From Jatrophihabitans sp035642535 (GTDB lineage Bacteria; Actinomycetota; Actinomycetes; Mycobacteriales; Jatrophihabitantaceae): 64,000 bases of DNA. The stretch is from the NCBI GenBank assembly GCA_035642535.1, contig DASQSE010000056.1, positions 19,505-83,504 on the forward strand, given 5' to 3'. Made by a program: the position numbers and the translations under genes. Position 1 is the first letter of the stretch; the number at the start of each line of letters is the position of its first letter. The notes beneath the pieces are model-generated. The model had not been told where the DNA came from, made no database searches, and worked only from the letters and a program-made list of their open reading frames with translations. Positions 8,999 to 17,099 of the stretch are shown here, piece by piece.

Positions 8999-10267
8999 AT
9001 GAGTGCCAGATCCGTGCACGTGGAGACGCCGTCGGCTGAGGCGTTGGCTGCCTCGATCGAAGGTCTCGCGATCTACCTGCAACCGATCATCGACGTGGGC
9101 ACCGGGGCGCTGTGGGCCTACGAGGCGCTGGCCCGATTCGGGAGCGGTCCGGTGCTGGCCGCCGATGCCGCGATCGCATCAGCACACCGGGCCGGCTACG
9201 GCCACGCGCTGGAAGCGGCCTGCCTGCGCGCCGCGTTCGCGCGCCGCGGCGAACTGCCCGAAGGCGTCCGGCTCGCCTTGAACGTCAGCCCGGCCGGCCT
9301 GCTCAGCCGACACGTCCGCGACATGTGGGAGACCGACCTGCACGGCGTGATCGTCGAGGTCACCGAGCACCACTTGGCCGACAACGAGTTGGCGCTCGCC
9401 GAGTTCGCCCGGCTGCGCGCCCGCGGCGCCGCGATCGCGGTCGACGATGTCGGCTCGGGCTACGCCGGCTTGGTCCGGCTCGCCACGCTGCGACCGGACT
9501 ACGTCAAGCTGGACCGCACGATCGTGAGTGGTGCGCGGGAGAGCGAGGCGCTGCGCGCCATCGTCGAAACGCTCGTGGCGTTCTCGCATCGCATCGAGGC
9601 GAAGGTCGTGGGGGAGGGCGTCGAGACTCTCGACGATCTTGCGATGCTCGTCCAGTTCGACGTCGACTACGGGCAGGGCTGGGCGATCGGACGACCCTCG
9701 TCGGCCGTCGAGTCGATTCCGTCCGAGGTCGTCGCGATGTGCCACCAGGCCCGCGCTGAAATGCTCCAGCGGCACGGCGCGGTCGCACCAGCCGCCTCGA
9801 GTACCCACGTCATGCACGCGGTCACCGGCGCGCTGGGCCGGGCGACCGAGGTGGCCGCGCTGCACGTCGCGACCGCGCAGGCCGCGGCCGAACTCGGCGT
9901 CGACGGCATCGCGGTCTCCGTCTTGGACGAGGACGGCGTCCTGCGCGAGATCACCTCCACCGGTGACCCGATAGACACCCGCGCCTACGCGATAGCCGAC
10001 TATCCGGCGACGCGCCGCGTGATCGACACCGGAGTCCCCGTCGAGGTGCACGTGAACGACCCCGACGCCGATCCGGCCGAATGCGCGCTGCTGAGCAACA
10101 TGGGGCACGCCAGCCTGCTCATGGTGCCGCTCGCCGTGGGCGAGCAGCGCATCGGCGTTCTCGAGTTCCTGCATCGGACTCATCGCCGGTGGCCGAGTAC
10201 GGAGATCGCGCACGCCCGCGGCCTGTCGATTCATCTGGGCAACGCGTTGCTACGCATCACCGCGTAA
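8999..10267 (+). CDS. EAL-domain (c-di-GMP phosphodiesterase) protein with C-terminal GAF domain
   Basis: 422 aa. An EAL domain occupies about residues 20-250 with the catalytic set intact: YEALAR, LNVSP, VEVTEHH, VDDVGSGYAGL, PDYVKLDR, GEGVET and YGQGWAIGRP. A C-terminal GAF-like sensor follows at about residues 280-420. No GGDEF domain is present. Likely role: hydrolysis of cyclic di-GMP to pGpG under control of the GAF ligand, in the cytosol. Start ATG 8999 chosen for its SD (GGAAAG) and the promoter just upstream; the frame is open back to GTG 8870. It overlaps the convergent psuK by 18 bases. Confidence 0.87.
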   Translation: MSARSVHVETPSAEALAASIEGLAIYLQPIIDVGTGALWAYEALARFGSGPVLAADAAIASAHRAGYGHALEAACLRAAFARRGELPEGVRLALNVSPAGLLSRHVRDMWETDLHGVIVEVTEHHLADNELALAEFARLRARGAAIAVDDVGSGYAGLVRLATLRPDYVKLDRTIVSGARESEALRAIVETLVAFSHRIEAKVVGEGVETLDDLAMLVQFDVDYGQGWAIGRPSSAVESIPSEVVAMCHQARAEMLQRHGAVAPAASSTHVMHAVTGALGRATEVAALHVATAQAAAELGVDGIAVSVLDEDGVLREITSTGDPIDTRAYAIADYPATRRVIDTGVPVEVHVNDPDADPAECALLSNMGHASLLMVPLAVGEQRIGVLEFLHRTHRRWPSTEIAHARGLSIHLGNALLRITA

Positions 10268-11137
10268 CTCGCCGCCTGATGGGCGGCCGCCGACGGTGCC
10301 GACGGCGCGCGCCGCGAGCTGGGCGGCGCCGGTCAGCCGCGCAGCTGGGTCGCCCGGCGTGCCGAGGTAGCCGGCCGCGAATGCGTCGCCGGCGCCCGTG
10401 GTGTCGACGACCGGCACCTGCAGCGCCGCCGAACGGCACGAGTGCGTACCGTCCGACCAGATCGCACCCGCCGCGCCGAGCTTCACCACCGCCTGCCCGA
10501 CGCGGCGCGCGAGCGCCCCCGCTGCTGCGTCAGGTTCGGCCAGGCCGGTGAGCACGTGCGCCTCGTCCTCGTTCGCGAACAGCGTGATGTCCTCGCCCAG
10601 CCAGTCGACGAAGGCGTCGGCTCCGACGGCGGCCAGCGGCGCGGCGGACGCGGCGTCCACGGCGATCGACCAGCTCCGCTCGCGGGCGGCCGCAAGTGCG
10701 TCCCGCGCGGCCTGGCGCGCGCCGGCCGCGAACAGCGCGTAGCCCGACAGGTACAGCCAGTCGGCCGTCGGCGGCAGCGTGGCCAGCTCGACGGGTGCGT
10801 CGTTCGCGCCGGCCGAGGGAATCATCGTCCGCTCTCCGGACGGGTCGACGAGCACGATGCACGTGCCCGTCGCCCGTTCGCCGTCGAACACAACCCGGAC
10901 GTCGACGCCCAGCCCGCCGAGTTCTGCGGCGACGCGCCGGCCGAGGGGATCGTCGCCGAGCCGGCCGACGAACGTCGCCGTAGCCCCGGCCGCTGCGGCC
11001 CAGGCGGCGACGTTCGCGGCAGCCCCACCGCCGCGGAAGCTGATCGGTGCGGGAGTGTCGGAGCCGACCGCGAGCGGGCCGGGCAGTTGCGCGAGCACAT
11101 CGACCATGACGTCGCCGACGCAGACGATGTGCGTCAC
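10250..11137 (-). CDS. psuK: PfkB-family sugar kinase, probable pseudouridine kinase
   Basis: 295 aa ribokinase-fold protein. Signature one FRGGGAAANVAAWAA lies near the N-terminus and signature two DTTGAGDAFAAGYL, with the catalytic Asp, near the C-terminus. The GTG start overlaps the psuG stop (GTGA). The family alone does not give the substrate; pairing with psuG points to phosphorylation of pseudouridine to pseudouridine 5'-phosphate, which PsuG then cleaves. Last gene of the cytX-psuG-psuK block. Confidence 0.85.
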   Translation of the reverse strand: MTHIVCVGDVMVDVLAQLPGPLAVGSDTPAPISFRGGGAAANVAAWAAAAGATATFVGRLGDDPLGRRVAAELGGLGVDVRVVFDGERATGTCIVLVDPSGERTMIPSAGANDAPVELATLPPTADWLYLSGYALFAAGARQAARDALAAARERSWSIAVDAASAAPLAAVGADAFVDWLGEDITLFANEDEAHVLTGLAEPDAAAGALARRVGQAVVKLGAAGAIWSDGTHSCRSAALQVPVVDTTGAGDAFAAGYLGTPGDPAARLTGAAQLAARAVGTVGGRPSGGELRGDA

Positions 11138-12039
11138 GGCTGCGCGCAGTACGCCGCAGCCACCTCGCCGGCGAGCCGCGCGTTCGAGCGGACGAGGGCA
11201 ACGTTGGCAGCGAGCGACGCACCGTGGGTCTCGCGGTGGAAGAAGTCGAGCAGGAACGGCGTGACGTCCTTGCCGCGGACGCCGGCCTGGTCGGCCGCCG
11301 CGAGGCCGGCATGCAGGGTGCGGTCGTGCAGCTCGCGGTCCAGTTCGTCGGCGGGGTCGATCGGGTTGGCGAGGACGAGCCCGTAGACCGCGGTGCCGAG
11401 TTCCTCCTGCGCGCGCAGCATGCCCGCAACGTGCTGCGGGTTCGATGCCAGCCACGGCACCGGATAGCCCGACTCGCGCAGGTAGAAGCCGGGGAAGCGC
11501 TCGGTGCGATAGCCGATGACGCCGACGTTCAGCGTCTCGAGGCGTTCGAGCGTCGCACCGACGTCGAGAATCGACTTCACGCCGGAGCACACGACCAGCA
11601 CAGGCGTGCGCGACAGCGCGCTGAGGTCGGCCGACTCGTCCCAACTCTCGCGTGCCTCCCGATGGACGCCGCCGATGCCTCCGGTGGCGAACACCCGGAT
11701 ACCGGCCTGCGCCGCGAGATGGGCGGTGGCCGCGACCGTGGTGGCGCCTGCGCCGCGAAACGCCGTGATCATCGCCAGATCCCGAGCGCTGACCTTGATC
11801 GGCGCCGGTTCGCCTGCGACCCGCGCGAGCGCGTCGTCGTCCAAGCCGATCCGCGGCCGGCCGTCCAGCACTGCGATCGTCGCCGGCACCGCGCCACCTG
11901 CGCGCACCGCGTCCTCGATCTCGCGCGCGATGCGCAGGTTGTCCGGGCGCGGCAGCCCGTGGCTGATGATCGTGCTCTCCAGCGCGACGACGGGGCGGTG
12001 CGCCACGAGTGCGCTCGCCACCTCGGGATGGATCAGCAC
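11134..12039 (-). CDS. psuG: Pseudouridine-5'-phosphate glycosidase
   Basis: Cleaves the C-glycosidic bond of pseudouridine 5'-phosphate to uracil and ribose 5-phosphate (reversible), Mn2+-dependent. Family motifs: VVALESTIISHGLPRPDN at the N-terminus, IKVSARDL, FATGGIGGVHRE, VVCSGVKSILDVGATLE, RTERFPGFY and VLANPIDP. 301 aa is normal. GTG start at 12039; its first seven bases overlap the end of the NCS1 permease gene, so translation is probably coupled to it and thereby to the TPP riboswitch upstream. Confidence 0.93.
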   Translation of the reverse strand: MLIHPEVASALVAHRPVVALESTIISHGLPRPDNLRIAREIEDAVRAGGAVPATIAVLDGRPRIGLDDDALARVAGEPAPIKVSARDLAMITAFRGAGATTVAATAHLAAQAGIRVFATGGIGGVHREARESWDESADLSALSRTPVLVVCSGVKSILDVGATLERLETLNVGVIGYRTERFPGFYLRESGYPVPWLASNPQHVAGMLRAQEELGTAVYGLVLANPIDPADELDRELHDRTLHAGLAAADQAGVRGKDVTPFLLDFFHRETHGASLAANVALVRSNARLAGEVAAAYCAQP

Positions 12040-13388
12040 CTAGTTTCCCTTCGTCGACTCAGCACGCCGAGCGGCACTGCGAGGACGGCGGCCACGAGGA
12101 AGGAGATTATCGACGCACTCATCCAGTTCGGCGGCGCGAAGTGCAGCCAGCCGTCGATGCGGCCCCACATCCGCGACCACCAGCCGATGTAACCCGGATT
12201 CACGAGTTGGTAGGCGACGAAGCCGAGGAGCCAGGGCACGACCATCACCCAGCGTGCCGGCGCGGCCTCGCTGATGTCCCAGCGGCCGCCCGCGACCAGG
12301 AAGTAGTCGACGACGAACACGCCGAACAGCGGCACGAACACCGAGCCGATGAGCAGCAGGAAGTTCTCGTAGTCCTGGATGTTCAGCGCGAGCGCGCCGA
12401 CCGTGGCGAGCGTGCCGATGACGAGCGCTAGCGCCCGGCGATCCCACTTCGGGCGCAGGTTCTGCACGGACACTGCTGTCGAGTACGTGTCGGCGAAGGA
12501 CTGGTCGAGCTCCCGGATCGCAAGTATCGCGAAGGCCAGGCCACCCACCGGGACGGCGAGGAAGGCGCTGAAGATCTGCGTCTCGTGGCCGTGCGCCACC
12601 GTCACCAGGGTGAAGAGGCCGAGCGCATAGCACGCGATCTGCGTGGCGGAGTAACCGAAGAACGCGCCCGCCGCGGCATCGCGCGCCGAGTGCGCGTGCC
12701 GCGAGTAGTCGGATGCGAGCGGCACCCAGGACACCGACACGCCGATCACCGTGTCGACGGCGATCCAGAAGTCGTGCCACGACCCGTCGTTCCACCCCGG
12801 CAGCGGGTGCCGCAGGATCTGCACGAAGAAGTACGTCAGCGCGACCAGCACGACGAGCGTCACGTACTTGCGCAGGACCCGGATCCAGCCGAGCGGGCGC
12901 AACGCCAGGAAGGTGGTGATGACGCCTGCGGCGAGCACGTACACCCACTTAGGCACGGAGTCCGTCATCTGGTGCAGCGCCGCCCCGATGACGACCAGCT
13001 CGAAGGTCGTCCAACCGATCAGCTGCACGATGTTCAGCGCCGTCGGCAGGTAGGAGGCACGCGTCCCGAACAGCCCGCGCAGCAGCACCATCGCCGGCGC
13101 GCCGGTGCGCGCTCCGGGCACCGCGGCGGCGGCCAGGCCGGCGGTGCCGAGCAGCGTGCCGACGACGACTGCGGTGAGCGCGGCCGCGAGTGAGAGGGCG
13201 GTCGCGCCCGGATAGAGCACGAAGATCGCGCCGGTGAAGCCGAGCAGGCTCACCCCGAGGTTGCCCCAGAGGCCGAGTTGATCGACGAGCCGCAGCGCAC
13301 GCGGCGCCGGTTGGTCCAGCGTCAGCGGCGCCTCGGCGCGGCCGTCGGTGTGCGCGGTGCTCGCGGTCCGGTCAGTGGTTGTCGTCAT
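12033..13388 (-). CDS. cytX: NCS1-family permease, CytX-type (putative hydroxymethylpyrimidine transporter)
   Basis: 451 aa, about 12 hydrophobic segments. NCS1/cytosine permease features: LGLWGNLGVSLLGF in TM1, SWVPLASDYSRHA, SFADTYSTAVSVQNL and LNIQDYENFLLLIGSVFVPLFGVFVVDYF. The start is ATG 13388, directly after the 3' strand of a TPP riboswitch whose AGGGAG can serve as SD. TPP control identifies the CytX group, thought to import the thiamine pyrimidine HMP. The overlap with psuG raises the alternative that it imports pseudouridine or a related nucleoside. Confidence 0.85.
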   Translation of the reverse strand: MTTTTDRTASTAHTDGRAEAPLTLDQPAPRALRLVDQLGLWGNLGVSLLGFTGAIFVLYPGATALSLAAALTAVVVGTLLGTAGLAAAAVPGARTGAPAMVLLRGLFGTRASYLPTALNIVQLIGWTTFELVVIGAALHQMTDSVPKWVYVLAAGVITTFLALRPLGWIRVLRKYVTLVVLVALTYFFVQILRHPLPGWNDGSWHDFWIAVDTVIGVSVSWVPLASDYSRHAHSARDAAAGAFFGYSATQIACYALGLFTLVTVAHGHETQIFSAFLAVPVGGLAFAILAIRELDQSFADTYSTAVSVQNLRPKWDRRALALVIGTLATVGALALNIQDYENFLLLIGSVFVPLFGVFVVDYFLVAGGRWDISEAAPARWVMVVPWLLGFVAYQLVNPGYIGWWSRMWGRIDGWLHFAPPNWMSASIISFLVAAVLAVPLGVLSRRRETRC

Positions 13389-13394
13389 CCTGTC

Positions 13395-13470
13395 TCCCTG
13401 CGCCGGCATTACCCGGCGGGTCTGGCGGTCGGCCGAGCGTTTCGGCCCTCTCAGCCCTGGCGAGCTCCCG
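13395..13470 (-). ncRNA. TPP riboswitch (THI element) upstream of cytX
   Basis: On the minus strand the conserved parts are in order: CGGGAG, then GGGCTGAGAGGG (the CUGAGA pyrimidine-sensing motif), a variable hairpin CCGAAACGCTCGG, then CCGGGTAATGCCGGCG and GCAGGGA. The last element is also the likely SD of cytX, so TPP binding would block initiation. It lies 11 bases after the thiG stop, making it an internal control point in the operon. Confidence 0.93.
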
Positions 13471-13481
13471 CGGCGGTCGGT

Positions 13482-14252
13482 TTACAGAACAGCCATCCCC
13501 TCGGTGGGGGAGGACGCTTGCGCGTGGAAGCGCTTGGGGATCCGCCCGGCAAGTCGCGCCAGCCGGCCGGCTTCGACGGCGCGCGCCATCGCCGTCGCCA
13601 TCGCGGCGGGGTCCTCTGCGCGGGTGACCGACGAGGCGAGCAGCACGCCGTCGCAGCCGAGTTCCATCGCGAGTGCGGCGTCCGACGCGGTGCCGATGCC
13701 GGCGTCGAGGATCACGGGCACCGTCGCCTCGCTGACGATCAACTCGATGTTGTGCGGGTTGGCGATGCCGAGTCCGGTGCCGATCGGCGAGCCGAGCGGC
13801 ATCACGGCGACGCAGCCGGCCTGCTGCAGCCGACGGGCGAGCACCGGGTCGTCGTTCGTGTAGGGCAGCACCTGAAACCCCTTGGCGACGAGGTGCTGGG
13901 CCGCGTCCAGCAACTCGATCGGGTCGGGGAGCAGGGTGCGCTCGTCCGCTATGACCTCGAGCTTGATCCAGTCCGTCTCGAGCGCCTCTCGCGCCAGCTC
14001 GGCGGTCCGGACGGCCTCCCGTGCCGTGCGGCAGCCGGCGGTGTTGGGCAGGATGCGCACTCCGCGGCGGTCGAGGACGTCGAGGATCGAGCCGGTGGTC
14101 GCCGGGTCGACGCGCCGCATCGCGACGGTGCACATCGCTGCCTGCGAGGCGACGAGCGCCTCGTCCACGACGTGCAGGCTGGGTGCGCCCCCGGTGCCGA
14201 GAATGAGCCGGGACGCGAGCTCGACGCCCGCGATCACGAATTGGTTGTCCAC
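13482..14252 (-). CDS. thiG: Thiazole synthase
   Basis: Forms the thiazole phosphate of thiamine from 1-deoxyxylulose 5-phosphate, ThiS thiocarboxylate and dehydroglycine. TIM-barrel motifs: SRLILGTGG, TVAMRRVDP, LPNTAGCRTAREAV, DWIKLEVIADERTLLPDP (Lys of the imine), MPLGSPIGTGLGIANP and DAGIGTASDAA. 256 aa. GTG start at 14252; AGGAGG, located within the last thiS codons, is its SD. Between thiS and the second TPP riboswitch. Confidence 0.96.
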   Translation of the reverse strand: MDNQFVIAGVELASRLILGTGGAPSLHVVDEALVASQAAMCTVAMRRVDPATTGSILDVLDRRGVRILPNTAGCRTAREAVRTAELAREALETDWIKLEVIADERTLLPDPIELLDAAQHLVAKGFQVLPYTNDDPVLARRLQQAGCVAVMPLGSPIGTGLGIANPHNIELIVSEATVPVILDAGIGTASDAALAMELGCDGVLLASSVTRAEDPAAMATAMARAVEAGRLARLAGRIPKRFHAQASSPTEGMAVL

Positions 14253-14258
14253 GATCCT

Positions 14259-14459
14259 TCAGCCTCCTTGCACCGCGGTGATCAACTCGACGACTTGCCC
14301 GTCGCGCAGCGCGAACTCCGGCCATTCGCGCCGCGGCACGACCGCGCCGTCCACGACCGCGGCGCTCCCTCGCGTCGACCCGGTGAGTTCGGTCATCAAC
14401 GCCCCGAGCGTCGTGCCGTCGCCGACGTCGCGCAGCTCGCCGTTGAGGGTGATCGTCAT
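14259..14459 (-). CDS. thiS: Sulfur carrier protein ThiS
   Basis: 66 aa ubiquitin-fold sulfur carrier ending in the required Gly-Gly (AVQGG), the site of adenylation and thiocarboxylation. N-terminal ITLNGE and central TTLGALM are typical. Lies between thiO and thiG; no thiF is visible in this window. Confidence 0.94.
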   Translation of the reverse strand: MTITLNGELRDVGDGTTLGALMTELTGSTRGSAAVVDGAVVPRREWPEFALRDGQVVELITAVQGG

Positions 14460-14485
14460 CTCGTCACCGTCCGAGCTAACGACCG

Positions 14486-14544
14486 GCTTCGGGGCCGAGA
14501 TGACCAGAATCGGGCCCTAGATTTGATCATCTCGGCCCCGAAGC
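14486..14544 (-). terminator. 18-bp perfect hairpin across the thiO stop codon (terminator/attenuator)
   Basis: 14486-14503 and 14527-14544 are perfect reverse complements of 18 bases (core CTTCGGGGCCGAGATGA) around a 23-nt loop. The downstream arm (plus coordinates) contains the thiO stop codon. Position inside the operon suggests attenuation, mRNA stabilisation or processing rather than full termination. Confidence 0.65.
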
Positions 14545-15681
14545 GGAACTGAGGTCGGTGAAGCGGGCCGGGCTGAACGGCGCGAGCGCCTCCGGCAGCG
14601 CGCCGGTGCTCAGCAGGTCGGCGACGGCGTCGGCGGTGACCGGCGTGAGCAGGATGCCGTTGCGGTAGTGCCCGGTGGCGTGCACGAGCCCATGGACGGC
14701 GGTCGGGCCGATGATCGGGGCGTTGTCCGGCGAGCCGGGGCGCAGCCCGGTGCTGATCTCCTCGAGGACGGCCTCGCCGATCTCGGGCATCAGTGACTGC
14801 GCGTCGCGAAGCAGCTCGTACACCGCACCGGCGCGGGGTGCGACGTCGAAGCCCTGTTCCTCCGACGAGGCACCGACCACGATGCGCCCGTCCGCCCGCG
14901 GCACGAGGTAAACGGGCGTGCCCTTGACCAGCCCGCGAACCACGCGGCTCAGCCGGGGCCGGCCGGGCAGCCGCAGCCGCAGCGTCTGCCCCTTGACCGG
15001 GCGAACCGGCGGGACGACCTCCGCCGGCATGCCGTCGACCTGCGCGGACCAGGTGCCGGCCGCGACGACGACGTATCGGCTGGCCAGCACATGACCACCC
15101 GCCACCCGGACACCACGGACGCGGCCCTGATCGGTCAGCACGGCACCGGCCGATTCGACGATCTGCACGCCGCGTTGCCGGCAGGCAGTGAGCAGTGCCG
15201 CGTGCAGCAGGCGGGGATCGACCTGGTGGTCGCCCGGCGCGTACATGGCACCGGGCAGGCCCGGCGCGAGCGCCGGCTCGAGCTCACGCAGGTCCTGCCC
15301 GGTGAGCAAGTCGGCGCGCACGCCGAGCCCGGCCGCGAAGGCGCGCAGCCGTTGCAGCGTGGCGAGATCCGCACCGTCGAAGGCGGCGAGCACCGCGCCG
15401 GATTCGACGAAGCCGACGGGCAGGTCCGATTCCTTCGTCACCTCGGCGGCGAACGCGGGGTAGCGGGCGAGCGAGTCCAGACCGAGCCGGAGCAGCGGCG
15501 TCTCGGTGTAATGCAGTTCGGTGATCGGTGCGAGCATCCCGGCCGCGGTGTTCCAGGCACCGCGCTGCGGCTCGGGGTCGACGAGCGTGACCGCGGCGCC
15601 GCGCTGCGCGCAGCGCCAGGCGATCGCGGCACCGATCGTGCCCGCCCCGATGACGGTGACGTCGGCCGTGTTCTGGGCCAT
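14527..15681 (-). CDS. thiO: Glycine oxidase ThiO
   Basis: FAD-dependent oxidase that makes dehydroglycine (iminoacetate) from glycine for ThiG. N-terminal Rossmann motif VTVIGAGTIGAAIAW, then GAWNTAAGMLAPI (FAD-binding), and C-terminal ISTGLRPGSPDNAPIIG and HATGHYRNGILLTP, all typical of the DAO/ThiO family. 384 aa. ATG immediately follows the TPP riboswitch, whose GAGGGAG is the SD. First gene of thiO-thiS-thiG. Confidence 0.95.
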   Translation of the reverse strand: MAQNTADVTVIGAGTIGAAIAWRCAQRGAAVTLVDPEPQRGAWNTAAGMLAPITELHYTETPLLRLGLDSLARYPAFAAEVTKESDLPVGFVESGAVLAAFDGADLATLQRLRAFAAGLGVRADLLTGQDLRELEPALAPGLPGAMYAPGDHQVDPRLLHAALLTACRQRGVQIVESAGAVLTDQGRVRGVRVAGGHVLASRYVVVAAGTWSAQVDGMPAEVVPPVRPVKGQTLRLRLPGRPRLSRVVRGLVKGTPVYLVPRADGRIVVGASSEEQGFDVAPRAGAVYELLRDAQSLMPEIGEAVLEEISTGLRPGSPDNAPIIGPTAVHGLVHATGHYRNGILLTPVTADAVADLLSTGALPEALAPFSPARFTDLSSASGPR

Positions 15682-15684
15682 TGC

Positions 15685-15757
15685 TCCCTCGCGCCGGCAT
15701 TACCCGGATCAGGTTCGACGGTCGGCTTGCGCCCTCTCAGCCCATTGGGGGCTCCCG
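15685..15757 (-). ncRNA. TPP riboswitch (THI element) upstream of thiO
   Basis: Minus strand: CGGGAG, GGGCTGAGAGGG, then ACCTGATCCGGGTAATGCCG and GCGAGGGAGC, the full THI-box series. The final GAGGGAG lies three bases before the thiO ATG and would be sequestered on TPP binding, giving translational repression. Confidence 0.96.
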
Positions 15758-15767
15758 TGCAATTGCC

Positions 15768-15773
15768 AGAATA
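15768..15773 (-). promoter_or_regulatory. -10 element of the thiO operon
   Basis: TATTCT on the minus strand, about 11 bases ahead of the 5' end of the TPP riboswitch, placing the start point at the riboswitch boundary. No good -35 at 17 bases; TTGCAG lies 20 bases upstream. The same bases overlap the region just before thiE on the other strand. Confidence 0.45.
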
Positions 15774-15784
15774 CGCTCGCGGAC

Positions 15785-16426
15785 GTGCGCGACCTGCAAG
15801 CGGCCCGGCTATACCTCTGCGTGGACTCCCGTCGGCGGCAGGGCGACCTCGCCGACTTCCTCGACGAAGTGCTGCGCAACGGGGTCGGCATCGTGCAGCT
15901 GCGGGAGAAGGGACTCGAAGCGCGGGAGGAGCTGCGCCTGCTCGGGGTATTCGCCGAGGCGGCCGAGCGGCACGGCGCGCTGTGGGTCGTGAACGACCGC
16001 GCCGACGTGGCGCGCGCCGTCCGGGCGCCTGTCCTGCATCTGGGCCAGGACGACCTGCCGACCGAGGTCGCGCGCGAGATCGTCGGCCCGGACGTGCTCA
16101 TCGGCCGCTCGACGCACAGTCCGGCGCAGGCCGACGCGGCGCGGGTCGAACCGGGCGTCGCGTACTACTGCTGCGGGCCGACGTGGCCGACGCCGACCAA
16201 GCCGGGACGCCCGTCCGCCGGTGTCGAGCTGCTCGACCACGCAACCGCGCACGAGGACGCCCGGCCGTGGTTCGCGATCGGTGGCATCGAATCGCTTGCC
16301 CGGCTCGACGAGGTGATCGCGCACGGCGCACGCCGGGTCGTGGTGGTGCGCGCGATCACCGAAGCCGAGGACCCGGGCGCCGCGGCCCGCGCGTTCGCGG
16401 ACCGGCTGGTCCGTGGCAGGGTGTAG
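15785..16426 (+). CDS. thiE: Thiamine-phosphate synthase
   Basis: Joins HMP-pyrophosphate and thiazole phosphate to thiamine monophosphate. TIM-barrel motifs: GVGIVQLREKGL, VVNDRADVARAV, LHLGQDDLP, IGRSTHSPAQADAA, the CCGPTWPTPTKPG phosphate loop and PWFAIGGIESL. 213 aa. GTG start at 15785 with no clear SD, possibly leaderless. Divergent from thiO; the next gene tenA starts five bases after its stop, suggesting an operon thiE-tenA-VOC. Confidence 0.94.
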   Translation: MRDLQAARLYLCVDSRRRQGDLADFLDEVLRNGVGIVQLREKGLEAREELRLLGVFAEAAERHGALWVVNDRADVARAVRAPVLHLGQDDLPTEVAREIVGPDVLIGRSTHSPAQADAARVEPGVAYYCCGPTWPTPTKPGRPSAGVELLDHATAHEDARPWFAIGGIESLARLDEVIAHGARRVVVVRAITEAEDPGAAARAFADRLVRGRV

Positions 16427-16430
16427 CGCC

Positions 16431-17099
16431 GTGGCCGACAGCTGGACGGCGCGCTTGTGGCGCACCATCGAACCGATCTACGCGGCGATCCTCGCGCATC
16501 CGTTCCTGGCCGGGTTGACGGACGGGACGCTGCCCGACTCGTCGTTCGCGTACTACCTGGCGCAGGACGCGCACTACCTGCGCGACTACGCACGCGCGCT
16601 CGCCGTCGTGGCAGCGAAGGCGCCGACGCACGCCGACGCCGCGATGTTCGGCCGGCACGCGGCCGAGACGGCAGAGGTCGAAATGGCGCTGCACGAGTCG
16701 CTGCTGCCGCAGTTGGGCGTCGACGTCGCGACCCTGGACGCGATCGCGCCGTCACCGACGACGACCGCGTACACCTCGTACCTGCTCGCGACCTGCTACG
16801 GCGGGTCGTTCGCGGAGGGACTGGCCGCCGTGCTGCCCTGCTACTGGATCTACCAGCGCGTCGGCGAGGCGCTGGTGCACCGCGGCTCGCCCGATCCGCG
16901 CTACCAGCGCTGGATCGACACCTACGCGGGCGAGGAGTTCGCGGCCGTCGTCGATCAGGTGCTGGCACTTGCCGACCGCGTCGGGCCGACGCTCGGCACC
17001 GACGACGCGCGACGCGCCGAGCAGCACTTCGTCGCGACGGCCCGCTACGAGTGGATGTTCTGGGATGCCGCCTGGCGCGAAGACGCCTGGCCGATATGA
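16431..17099 (+). CDS. tenA: TenA family aminopyrimidine aminohydrolase (thiaminase II)
   Basis: Salvage enzyme hydrolysing aminopyrimidine degradation products of thiamine to HMP. 222 aa all-helical protein; SYLLATCYGGSFAEGL carries the active-site cysteine, and YEWMFWDAAW near the C-terminus holds the conserved Glu. GTG 16431 chosen (AGGG nine bases upstream); GTG 16413 is an in-frame alternative overlapping thiE. Presence with CytX-type import fits pyrimidine salvage. Confidence 0.92.
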   Translation: MADSWTARLWRTIEPIYAAILAHPFLAGLTDGTLPDSSFAYYLAQDAHYLRDYARALAVVAAKAPTHADAAMFGRHAAETAEVEMALHESLLPQLGVDVATLDAIAPSPTTTAYTSYLLATCYGGSFAEGLAAVLPCYWIYQRVGEALVHRGSPDPRYQRWIDTYAGEEFAAVVDQVLALADRVGPTLGTDDARRAEQHFVATARYEWMFWDAAWREDAWPI

